Origin: Cricetomys ansorgei | Lineage: Eukaryota; Chordata; Mammalia; Rodentia; Nesomyidae | Length of the DNA: 64,000 nucleotides | Assembly: GCA_026225945.1 (NCBI GenBank) | Contig: JAMJFZ010000320.1 | Span: 14,127,501 to 14,191,500, forward strand | Direction of reading: 5' to 3' | Shown: positions 42,326-54,033 of the stretch, in pieces | How positions within the stretch are numbered: position 1 is the first letter of the stretch | Layout: every line of letters begins with the position of its first letter | Notes under the pieces: generated by a model | The model's database searches: none | What the model was told of the DNA's origin: nothing | Seen by the model: only the letters and a program-made list of their open reading frames with translations | Translations under genes and position numbers: made by a program

Positions 42326-43989
42326 CTGAACTTAAAGTATTTAATGTGCTGTATTTACAGGTAGAAAATAAAGTGTTTTGTCCCGCTTGTTTACATAGAT
42401 AAGTGATGTTGAGTCATTGGAAGTAAATGGAAGTAAACTAACCCACTTGCTTGTTAACACTTTCTGTCACAAAGTATTTATTCAACTAAAGAATATTACA
42501 GTAAGCACGACATCCATATGGAAGTGGATGAAACCTTGCAGCCACAGAGATGCTGTGCAGAGACTGAGTTCAGGTTCTAGAGCTCCAACTCCAGCTGTAG
42601 CAGTTTAACACTGATTAAGCAAGCATAAAAAAAGAGAATGTTAATGTTCTTTGGAACCTATTTTCTGGCTAAATTAATTCTGTTAAAAACACAGAAGACA
42701 GTGAAGCTGAGTTCTTCATACTTCAGTTCTCTTCACTATAGTAAATATTTGGATCCACCAAGGTTTATAGTATTTTCCCATTTCTAATCAATGAGTGTGA
42801 AATACAGGCTGGTCACAGCAGTTGGAGGAAGAGAAAGCAGCAGCCAGATGTGTAGCCATTTGAACATTTCCAGCCAGTATTTATAACTTTTCTACAAAAA
42901 AGTTGGTTGAAATTCCTGCACATTAATTGCTTTAGTTTCTTTATAAGAATCTTGTGTATCAAATACATTCTCATTAAATAGTTTTAAACACTCCAGCCTT
43001 GTGTTTCTTTACCTGAGTTTTGGACCAGTCAGTGAATGGTGTGGCCCAGGCAGCTCCCAGCTTCTCCCACCTGGCCCTGTGTTCCTATCTTGACCAGAGA
43101 AGAGCTGAAAGGAAGCATTCTCCAAGCACCTCCTGGCTCTGACATGTTGTGTTCAGTAATTGCCAGTTCCCTGAACCAGCTCCTTTTCATTTTAGAACAG
43201 ATTTGTTCTTTGCTGTGAGGGAGTGGCAGGGGTATCTATTTATGGGTTTGGAGCTATTTCCATGGCTTTACAGTCAAGAGGTTTTTCCCTCCCTTAGTAA
43301 AGACACACCCCACTTAGAAAGATGTCAACAGTAGAAAGTCTCAATTTGTAAGTTTCTAAACATAATTTTAGATTTTTTAAAATTAACATTTTTTCACAGC
43401 TTTATTTTTCTTAACCCCCTTATAATCTTTGTCATTTAGAATCTAGTTTAGAATTGTCGAGACACATTTCAGATTGGTTTTTTTCCCTACTTGTAGATGA
43501 GTGTTACAGCTCACGTGATGAGTGGAAAGTGCTTTGAGTCCATAGTCTTGCATTAGAGCTTCCCCATGAGCACAGCTGTGCTGCCTTCTCAGCTTCTGAC
43601 CCAGTAAGAGGCTGCCACCCTCACAGCCCTAACCCACAGCGCACCACAGCCTCCTGCACAGCATCCAGACAGCTGCGCAGTCATAGTTCCACAGTGAGGT
43701 TCACGAAGAGTGTGCTTTTATCAGATTACCAACATTCTCATCATACTTTAATAACAGAAAGCAGTGTCTCCTAGGTGCTCATCTCTAGAAGCTAGACCTT
43801 CAATTCCTTCAGTTCTTCCTAGGACAGTTTGTTTAATTCATCAAAAAATTGAATCTATACATAGGAAGATATGGAAGTTATGAAAATCATTTCTTTGTTG
43901 TTTGAATTCATCACCATCTGAGGATGTTCAAAAACATTCTTGGTTTGATTCCCCCCCCCACCCCACACTCCTTTTTTTGGGAGGTTTAG

Positions 43990-44070
43990 GGAGACAGATA
44001 ACTGGGGATAGTACCCAGAACCTCAACACATACTAAACACACCTTGTACTGAGCTACACCCTCAGCCCTA
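43990..44070 (-). repeat. ID-like SINE fragment
   Basis: ACTGGGGATAGTACCCAGAA, CCTTGTACTGAGCTACACCC and TCAGCCCT match the antisense ID head. Confidence 0.55.
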
Positions 44071-44339
44071 AAATATTAGACTTTTAAATATTGTTGTGCC
44101 AGGAATCTATAGAAACCCTAACTCCAGGTAGTGAGAAAGATACCAATAGTACTAGTCATCGGAAACCAGAGCAGGGCTAATCTTTTAAAGTAATACACAA
44201 TCTGGGAAGTACCCTTAAGAGTTTGGCTGGTGTGGCCCTAAGATAGCTTTAGCACCCCAGACTTCTGCTGGGAGTAGAAAGGCTATTGTAAATGGCTAAG
44301 TAGCTGACCTCTCCAAAGTTAATCTTTTAAAAAATGCAC

Positions 44340-44979
44340 TTTGAAACGTTCTTTAAAGAATGTTTATTGTCTAAATATGGCTTAATTCATTCTTATAAAA
44401 ACATTGCTTGGACATTACATTTACTGAATTTCAGTTCAAAAGAGGTTCTAAGGCAGTTCTTAAAAGTGATGAGAATACACTTCCATGTGATCTACTTGTG
44501 AAAATAACATTCTACCGAGAGCTGTTTGATGCTAGTTTGTCCTTCAAACATTTTCTCTTAATAACTAGAAATACATAAATCGAGTACATAAAACTAAATG
44601 CAAAGGGAAGGCACAGCTGGTTACATTATGTATACGAGCAGAGTTCAGCATATGCAGAATTAAAGCGATAAAAAGCTTCACATCCTTATTAGTTATATTG
44701 AAAACATTAAGAAAGGTTCTTCACTCAGTGTTCAACACTTCAGAGCTAAAAGGGTAGAAAAACATTAAAATCCACTTAACAGAACAGACTTTCACACATT
44801 GTTGAATATATAAAAAACGGTTTTTAGACTGCTAGCATACATCTAGGTTATCCATGTTATGAAAAGTACAAACCAAATTAACAGGGCTTCACAATGTCCT
44901 TCTCATGACACAGGTAAAGTAGCCCATGGGGACAAACTGGCTTTATCAGTTTTAAGTCCTTAGTTGCTGTCGGTGGTCA
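44340..44979 (-). other. Elk3: ELK3 3' UTR (minimum extent)
   Basis: Repeat-free AT-rich sequence after the stop, ending near an AATAAA on the minus strand at 44363-44368. Other poly(A) sites farther on cannot be excluded. Confidence 0.55.
44363..44368 (-). terminator. Candidate ELK3 poly(A) signal AATAAA
   Basis: TTTATT on the plus strand, about 610 bp after the ELK3 stop in non-repeat sequence. Usage is inferred. Confidence 0.45.
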
Positions 44980-45078
44980 TCACGATTTCTGAGAGCTTGA
45001 GGAAAGCAGTACTGGAGACGGAGCTCTGTCCAAACTGGGGAGTGGCACCGGCATGTGGCCATTGAGCAGTGTGGGGAA
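44980..45078 (-). CDS. Elk3: ELK3 last coding exon (residues 376-407 and stop)
   Basis: The minus-strand acceptor is TGTCCCTTACAG. 32 codons from [18 protein letters not shown] to LLSSSSQKS and TGA (44980-44982). The first two residues complete the FQFP docking motif begun in the previous exon. Confidence 0.96.
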   Translation of the reverse strand, partial: FPTLLNGHMPVPLPSLDRAPSPVLLSSSSQKS

Positions 45079-48000
45079 CTGTAAGGGACAAGAGGGATTT
45101 AGTAGTTGTGGCAGATTCATTGAGGAGCTTGCATTCCTTTCATGAGCAGACATACCAACAGAGGTAGTTCTCAGTGCCTAGTGATGGAATTGTTTGCTGA
45201 TCTGTTGCAGATGTTACCTAGAGCAACAGGAAGGCCCAGAAAACGTCATACTCCATGTGCCTAAGGTCCTAAAGACTAGTTTTTAAAGGTTCTAAACAAC
45301 TCAGCATGCTGATTTGCTTAAAACATTGAGGGGGTGAAACTGGAAACCAAGATTCTTTACATACGAGTCAGTAACCTCAAATTTTGAAATTTGCTGTCAG
45401 TTTTCCATAGCACAACAGAACCGTCTCTTAGTGCTTGTTTACAGTGAGGACTGGCGATCTGAACAGACAGCAGTTACCAGTCCTTACTGCCCTGTTAACA
45501 GAGGACATGAGTTTGACCGGCACCCATGTCACATGGTTCAAAACCAATTCCAGTGCCACAAGACTTGTTGTCCTAGCTTCTGTGGGCACGCATGCACAGA
45601 CACACACAAATACATAATTTAAAATAAATCTTCTTTTTTAAAGAAAGACTATCTTAATTTTAGAGCTGAGAAAGTACTTTTCACTGATTTCTGTGTTGTT
45701 TGTAACTAGAAGAGTAAACAGAGTGAAGGCATGGTTTGGTCTCGTGCCTTGACACAAATACTTGAGCTCTAATCCCAAATGAAGGAGAGTGAGTACGCGC
45801 ATCCTTTTAATACGTGGCCGCACTGCAGAAGATGAGATGTGTCCAGCTGCTCTCCTCAGTGCTCTTCTAACTTAATCCCCGTTTAGTGCAGGAAAGTTAA
45901 ACATTAAACTTCAGACTACACATCGAATTCACGGCCTGGCACACATTAGAAGCACGGTAAATATTTGTAGAATGAGTAGGTACTTTTTTTTTTTTTTTTA
46001 AATTTTCAAACTCGAGAACAGCCAGTGCCCTCTGCGTCTCAAGGGCTGCCGTCTCACTGGGTGGCTAAGAATGTAATGAAGTGAGATGGTTGCCCTCACC
46101 TTATAGATGAGAAAAGCAGTTCAGAGGCTCCAGTGAGCTAACCCATAGCTTCATAAGCAGAACCATGTTTTATCTCCAGCTGTACTAAATTGCCCCGTTT
46201 CTGTTTTAATTTCTTCATGGGAACTGGCATATGTAAGATTTTCTGTCTTTTCTGGAGCTTTGGGACTTGAATATTTTGTGGGACTTTGACTGTTTCGATT
46301 GTATTCCCAGATACATCTGAACACAATTTATACTCTCTAAGCCAAGGCCTCTGTCCTTGATACCACCCACAAGGTGACTTGCAGTGAACAGCAGAAGAAC
46401 TGGCCTTGAGTAGTTGCATCTTCTCTTTGGTATACTCCCACCATTTTACTGATAGTTATAAAAGAATCTCCTTTAGTTTTAGCTTTTTCTGCCTGTTAGA
46501 AGGGATTGCTGCTTCTTCCTCTGTATGCACTCGGTTGTCATACTTGATTAGCTTTTTTTTCTTTTCCCTGACATGTTTATTGTCTTGTCTCCCACCATAG
46601 CAACATCCCCCAGACTCATGGAACCTGCTCTTTGGTGCTCCGAGCCTTGAAGGCAGAGTTGGGAATACAGACACTACCAGAACCAGGGCTCCTCCATATA
46701 CTAGTGTGTGACCTTGGGGTAAATCTGATCTTTGAAGTACAAGTACACACAGAGAAACGTGACTTAGGCTAAAGTCTGGCACACTGTATATCTTAGCAAG
46801 TTGCTGGGTACATTCTCAGTCTTCTATTCCCCAGCTTTGTTTGTACATAATTGTCAGTACTTCCTCTATTTAGGAAGTACTGAAACCCAAATTCAAAGTC
46901 TCTCTTACCTCTGAAATGTCTGATAAATACATGCCTACCTATAGTTCTGATCTCTTTGAAGTACTATAATTTTATATCTTCCTGGTCCTTAACTTGGTGT
47001 CAGTTCTTCCTCCACGGGAATATCAATGGGGTTTTTCCTAAAACATTCTCACACATGTGATGTAAATAACAAGAGATGTGGGCAGAAGCTCCTGAGCACA
47101 CTGTGCAAGGTGCAAGCTGCTGCTCCCGCCGGACTTGTCACCAGCTCCCTTCCTGCAGACTCCTATTAAGGCCTAACATTGATCTCTCTGATGAAGCCCT
47201 GTCCCTGCTTCTGTCTCAGTCAGGTGGAGCTCCTCTCTGTGTCGTCTCCAGCTGGGAAGAGCTCCTCTGTCCCCGTGTTCCAGCCTCTGCACTTCATCAA
47301 CACTTCAGTTTTCCACACCCTGTGCGTCTCGTGCAGGCCCTGCCGCAGAGGACTGTAAAAACGCCAAGCTAAACAGTCAGAGAACACGTTCTCAGCTGGA
47401 AGTGGAGTCACTCATACCCGTTTCCACGCGGACCTGCCTGTGAGGTGCATTTCAAGTCTGATCAACTGGCTAGCGGAAGCTGAACTACAGTGGGTTGTAG
47501 ATCAGGGTTAGATTCACGCTCAGCTGTATCTTTGGCATGTCTCTATCTTCACTGAAACATCCTGCAAATAGAAAGCATACCTCTTCCAGAAAGGTTAGTG
47601 TCTTCTCTCTCCTTTGCTGAAATTCTGCCATAACCACTCTAGTCTGCTATAATCATGGTCTAAGTGTGCTGGTGAACACCTGTAATCCTGACATTCAAAA
47701 GGCTAAGGCAGGCAGGACTACTGTGAATTTAAGGCCAGCCTAGGCTACAGAGGCTAGCCAGGGCTACAGTGTGCAAGCCTGTGCCAATCCCTTTTCCTCT
47801 AAGATAGACAGGTAGGCAAATAATTGTCTCAGATGCATCAATTCCTTCCGAATTTCAGTTTGGTTCTCCAAAGATCACAGCCGGGAACTTGCGCATTCAA
47901 AATGTGCTGTAGGTTGTGTTTTCTCCTTCATTCACCGACACACTATATGTAAATGAGGCTTATTATTTTAATTAATTTTGAAGAGGCACAATAGTAATCT

Positions 48001-51000
48001 GAATTCTGAGAAATCCATTTTGATATCTATTATTTTTAATGGGCAGTCTCATTCCCCTTAGCATGTTTGTTGTTTACCATTTTTGAAACTGCCACTTACA
48101 ACTTAACATACTCCATTGCTGTTTTTTATGGAAATAAAAATTTAGTATTTTAATAATAACATTAAATAATATTTTTAAGGCACAAAGTTGTCCCCCCTTG
48201 TCTCATGGATCCAGCCGTAACTTGAGAGCACTAGGCTAGGCAACTGCCAGCCATCCAGGCTAAGTTGTAGCTCCCTGGCTGTTTTTTGAATGGCTCTTGG
48301 AGCAAAAACAGGCTTATTTGGTGAAATTAAAATTGAGTGTCTTTGAAGGTACCCTTTTTATGCAGTAACCTGCAGAATTCTGAATATAAATTAGGAACCC
48401 CTAGTCTGCAGTGGTTCTCTGAATATGGTTCCTAGACCAGAGTATCATTAGAAATGTGAATGAAATGTTTTATCAGACCCTGTCCAAGACCTCATGAATC
48501 AGAAGCCCTAGGGTGGGCCTAGCATTTTTACTTCACACACTGTCCATGTGATTCAGGTACATACTGACTTCACAGAACCACTGGGTATGTGGTCTGGGCA
48601 TCTCCCAGCTCCCAGAGATCCTAGCTATCAAATTCACATGAACTATACTTATTGTTGGCAGTACTGGAATAGAAACATAAAGTTCCACCAGTTCCTTGTG
48701 GCTTTCCTAAGAGGTCTCCAAGCCCTGCACCAACCAGATGGCAGAACTTCCGATAACAATGGAATTGAGAAGCAGTGTATTATTCAAATATTTACTGAAC
48801 TCTACAGAAGCTCCATGTTGGACTTTTTAAGTATAGATACTGCAGTCTACTCCCAAGGAGCTTCTGTATTCATGCAACGCCTTCCTGCTCCACTTCCACT
48901 AGAATATGCCACTGAGGTTAGAATGGTAATAATCAACATGTTCACTGTGCCTGACCAGAGCTGCGCTGTGATGAGACTAAAACCTAATTACTCCAGGGAA
49001 TAGCCACACCATGACACCCTACTCCAAGCCTGCTAAGAAACCAGAGGCACATGATAGCAATCAAAACCTCCCCCATTCTTCCAACGAGACTCTAAATCCT
49101 ATTGTGTGTACATTGTCTTGCAGAGAGGTGCTCAGCAAATACTAGATTTGATAAGTAAGATGACCAACTTAGGTGAGAGACTTGAACTTCTAACACCTTT
49201 TATTGACATCTGTGCTCTGACATCTGTGCTCTGGCACCTTGTCCCTAGGTCATCAGTAACGACTGACACTGCATTGGAAAATAGCCCAGTGAACAGGATG
49301 CTGTTCCCCTCCCTTGGGGACCCACTCGCTAGTGGAGTTTGCTAGATCAATGAACAGTCATAATATAAAATGCTAAATGCAACGGGAGAAAGGAGCTACA
49401 GCCAGTTCCAGGCAAGCCATACAAGGGCTGGGGAAGCAGGCTGGATAAGACCAAGCTAGACTTCAGGGAGCAAGGAGCTGGCTGTGTGGCCACCTTTGCT
49501 TTGTTCGTGCCCCTGCCCGTATTCACGCCCTAGAAACAGTAACATCTTGAGGTGATGACTAGGGATCTTTGGGACTCAGAGGAAATACTGATCTCCACAT
49601 GATAGTAAGGCTCCTGGAAGATTCCAGAACCTGGATGAATAATGAACGCGTTCACCTAACTCAGTGAGGTCTTCATTATTCTTTAACCATACGCTGCACA
49701 GTATTTTGTTACAAACTTAGATCTTGGTTATAATTTATAGAATGATAAAGGTAACTTTTCTACTCCAGTTTGGAAAAACTGTTCACTATTTTTATATTTA
49801 ATGTATTTCACGTGAATATATTGACTACTTGGATTCGTATTCTAAAGTCTTATTGAGCTTTTATAAAAATGATCTTTTAATTTTAAAGAATTTCTGCAGT
49901 ATATTTTCCTAGGCATGTGGGAATATCCAGAACACTTGAAAAACCCATGTGTGGATTACTGACATGAGTACATCTTGTCTGCCTCAGTGAGAATGCCTGC
50001 CTCTAGAAGGCTGCGAGCCCAATCCCCGAGAATTCCCCCTGGAAACTTAACACAGTAACCAAGTGTGTGACAGAAAGTACCATCAGAGCCTCTGTGGGAT
50101 CAGAGACAAGCCATCCTTTGGAGGACCCCGGTTTGAAAGTTCATTCCTAAACACTTACCTGGAAAAGTGTGTTTGGCCCTTGCAGCCTGGCAGGACTCAG
50201 TGGAGCGACCGGACTAAGGCTGCTCCAGAAATGTATACTGGAGAGCAGCGGACTCGGGGTCAGAAGCAGTCCATTTGGTGTCTAAAAGACAAGGCAACAG
50301 GCAAGTCTTGATAGGTGCTCACCTAATGCCAGCCACGACCAAAAGCAGCAGAATGGTCAGGTGCACTGGCCATGGACCATGAACCAAACCTTGCCTTCTG
50401 AGGAAAACTGGGCAACTTTAGTTTTGTCTGCATGGCTATGAGAAGTTTAACTTTCTTCCATACTGATTTTATCCATAATTCATGGACAAGTTATCCTCCC
50501 TAGACGTTGTGGTGGGAAAATCAGGTTTGTAGCAGCTTGTCAGAGAAGTTCCTTCAATCCCTCCCCCCCTACTCCTCCCTGTAAACAAAGGAGTATACAG
50601 AGAAAACAAGATCCTTGGAAGGGGCTTCATTTCTTAACAGTTTGACCACGATGGACACCCATTACGTGTGTCGGAAACCCGAAGTTTACAGCCTACATGG
50701 TTACACACGTTTGTAAAGGTCCTCTCAAGCTTCACTTTCCATTATCAACAGCCCATTGATAATTGAAATTCTGTTAGCATAGTCTGCAGCAGCTTGTTCA
50801 GGAGCCCTGAGCCGATTTTGTAGACTTCACTCTGGATGGGGCTGGGGTCATCGCCCTGGCAGTGAAAAAGAGGGCCATAGAGCCGGAGCTTAGCCTTTCT
50901 TAGAAGTGACAGGACTGGCGTTTGCTTGCCCACACTCAGCAGGAGCCTGAGCCCACAAGCCAGCTACAGGGCAGGAGGAACAACCCGCCCAAGCCAGTGA

Positions 51001-53993
51001 ATCTGCACAGCTTTTATTCTCAGCTGAGGCCAACTCCCTGGCCCAGGGTGTCTGCACCTCTGGTGACCAGAAGGAGCCCCTCAATAAGACTCTTTGTGCA
51101 AGAACCACAGCAAAGGCGCCAGCATTTCAGATTGCATCATGCTGGACGCTGCCCTGTTATTTTTTCCTAGAACTGGCCTCAGCAGCTTCAATAATTATCA
51201 AGAGCATTTGAGCTTAAACCTAAATTGAAAGGTTTGCTCTGTTCAGCAGGAGAGAGACAAACACCCAGTGGCTTTCCAGCCAAAGTGCTGAAAGGTAAAC
51301 AAATTTAAACCAAGTCATTTGAGTCTTTGGTTCCATGGCATTTCCTTCTACCTACTGAATGGCCTACAGGGTTACTAGGATAAATACGTGTTTTGAATTA
51401 GTGCTCCATTTTTTTTTCCAGTCAGGCAATTTCACAAGTGTGCTAGGCCAGCTGGCTTTATGGTTAAAAATTAATGGCTAAGCATGATCTCTGCCAGGGT
51501 TCCCATGTTAGAATCTCTACTCAATAGCTAGAAAACCTCAGGCAAGCAACTTAGCCGCCTCTGTGCCTCCATCTTAATCTGTTAAATGGGGACGATGAAA
51601 ATGTGTGCTATTATGGCAGGGTTGCTGGGAAGATGATAAGGTAATCCATCTGAAATTTACTGACACAGAAATGTCAAGTCTACGGCTAAATAAGAACTAA
51701 AAATTAATTTCTTAAATTAATGAGTCAGTATTAAATTTAAAATGTACCTGACATACTCATTAAAAGGACTTTATTCGTGGGAGAAATTCTCACCTGTTAC
51801 AGAAAAGTTCTGCGAAGCCAACTGTGCAGGTGTGTTGGGCTCCTGTCCACAGACTCAGGTTATCTGAGAACTAATATTTAAATGACACGCCAAGCCAGGT
51901 TCGAACTGCAGTGTATGACATTAACATTTAATAACCCATGTCAGGGCTTTCTGGTTTACCCTGAAGGAAGACTTCTCAGTCCATACAATCTGCGAAACCA
52001 TAAAGGACAGCTGCCTTTTTCTCCTCCAAGGCCACAAACTTGTACCTCTGGGCAGTATGTAAATCAGAGGACTTCTATTTCCATAGTCTACGATTTACAC
52101 ACCCTTCTGAATTGGAGGTGTTTGCACATTTATTTCCAAGGAACACAGGATGTACTTAGAGTGCAGTGGCCTTCTGTTTCTCATGCTTGATACATTTGAA
52201 ATGTCTTCCATAATATATGCAGATAAACATTGTGAAATGACTTCATTCACTCCCCTGGTTGCTGTTCTCCCTGGAGATCCTGTGGCCTTAAAGGAAGAAC
52301 TACTTGGTAGCTTTGAAGGGGAACTTTCTAAAGAGCCTTGCCTGGGTTTTCTGAAGACATTGTAGAACCTCAATGTGTTTCTGCCTGACCTCCTGGAGGG
52401 AAGAGTCCCTGTAAGGGGGAGGGCCCTACAAGCAAAACCCATGCTTCCTTTCTTCTGCCTGGGAACGCCTGTCTTAACAAATGGCCATAGGAGTGCCTGA
52501 TCGCAGTGGGCATTCATTTGCAAGGGGGCTTTCCCACTAGAACAGCGTTTCTCAATCTAGGGGTTGACTGTCCCTTTTACGGGAGTCTCCGAAGACCATC
52601 TGCATCTCAGATATTTACATTATGACTCATAACAGTAGCAAAATTACAGTTGTGAAGTAGCAACAGAAATGATGTTATAGTTGGGGGTCACCACAAGAGA
52701 AACTGTATTAAAGGGTCACAGAATTAGGAAGGTTGGGAACCACTGCACTAGGATCTCTTTTCCTCCCCATTCAATTCCACTTAACAGTGGGTCTCCTAGA
52801 GAGCTTATGTGTGTGACCTTTAACAAGAGAAGCTTCCTTATCCAGGTATGTCACACCTGTGTGTCCTGGTCCATGGCCTTTTGTCTGGATCATATCCTTC
52901 AACCTTACCTACTCTTGTCTCCCTTTGCCCATCAAAAATGCCACCTCAAAGCAGACTCCTAGCCTCCCCTCCAGCAGATGGGATTGATTTTGCTGAATCT
53001 TTAAGACACTGTGGAACCACTCTTTCCCCTTAACATTTACCATGGTCTGGCTCGTAATTTGCATATTCCTCTGATTGGAGAATATATTCATTGCTTTCCT
53101 TTCCCCTAGCCGGATCCCTATAGAATGCAGCCGTTTGGCTACTCTGGTTCCCTCCACCACCACCACACCACCTCTCTTAGTGTCTTCTCTTCTTTTGCTT
53201 TCCCTCCCCCTTCTCCCCTCTCAAGGTCCAGTTTAGTCTGCTGGCCATGTTCAGTCTGGACTCTTCCCTCTGCCTGCTTTCTCCCTTATATCTACAATAA
53301 AAATCTCCTGAGGTTGTAAAAATAATCATTTCTTACGTCCTTTTTATGTCTTACAAAAATTAATGTTTACTGGTTATTTATTAACCCTAATGAGGAACTT
53401 GTGTTCCATTTGGCTTATGCCTCTAGAAGCTGTTAATTTCCTATCAAACCCTGTCTTAACTTCTCTGGAAGTGTTCATGACCCTAAACTGTATGTTGGCC
53501 CATACGCTTTACCTTCTGGACAGCACCTGTCAGGTCACGAGAAGAACTGCATCCATCCACAAACCTTGGTGTCCGGACAGCAAGTGCCTGGCTCAGTGAC
53601 TAGCTCCTAGCAAACTGATTAAAAAGAAGACGAGGTATGCGCTGACTGACTGACAGAAGAGGATGTGAATGACCTACTCAGTGGCAAGTACTTGCTGATG
53701 TCTTAAGTGGGCGCTTGAGACGCTAGGGATCCATTCTGACTTTAGGAAAAGCAAAGGAGAAACCTCAACAGTATAAACCTGACGTAAGAGGCCAACAGAC
53801 GCCATGATAATGGTACTCCAGAGCTAAACATTATTTTCAAACGTTGGGCCAGTTAGTAAAGACACTGCCAAGAAGTCAGAATTTGATCTCTGGGACTCAC
53901 ATAGTAGGAGGAGAGAGCCAACTCCTACAAGTTGTCCTCTGCCCTCCACATGTGCGTCATGGTACACCGGCCCAACGATCACGTACACCAAAG

Positions 53994-54033
<40 letters not shown>

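Larger units (their letters stand above)
35076..44339. other. Tail-to-tail intergenic region between CDK17 and ELK3
   Basis: Possible extended CDK17 3' UTR to about 36350, an exon-like block at 36428-36529, a long antisense L1 at 36740-39620, then mostly unique sequence with CT/CA microsatellites, a MIR, and B4 and ID fragments. No gene is recognised in 39620-44339. Confidence 0.7.
45079..50158 (-). other. ELK3 last intron
   Basis: Contains a B2/B3 SINE, MIR pieces, a T-run at 45986, a sense B1 and a 14-bp perfect tandem duplication at 49205-49232. A 151-codon plus-strand frame at 48548-49003 resembles no family I know. Confidence 0.75.

Noticed and set aside
48548..49003. 151-codon plus-strand open frame in the last ELK3 intron
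   Set aside because: No recognisable domain, no codon-use or splice signal, and no family resemblance; chance frame more likely.
53057..53064. Octamer ATTTGCAT
   Set aside because: An 8-mer of this kind is expected about once per window by chance; no supporting context.
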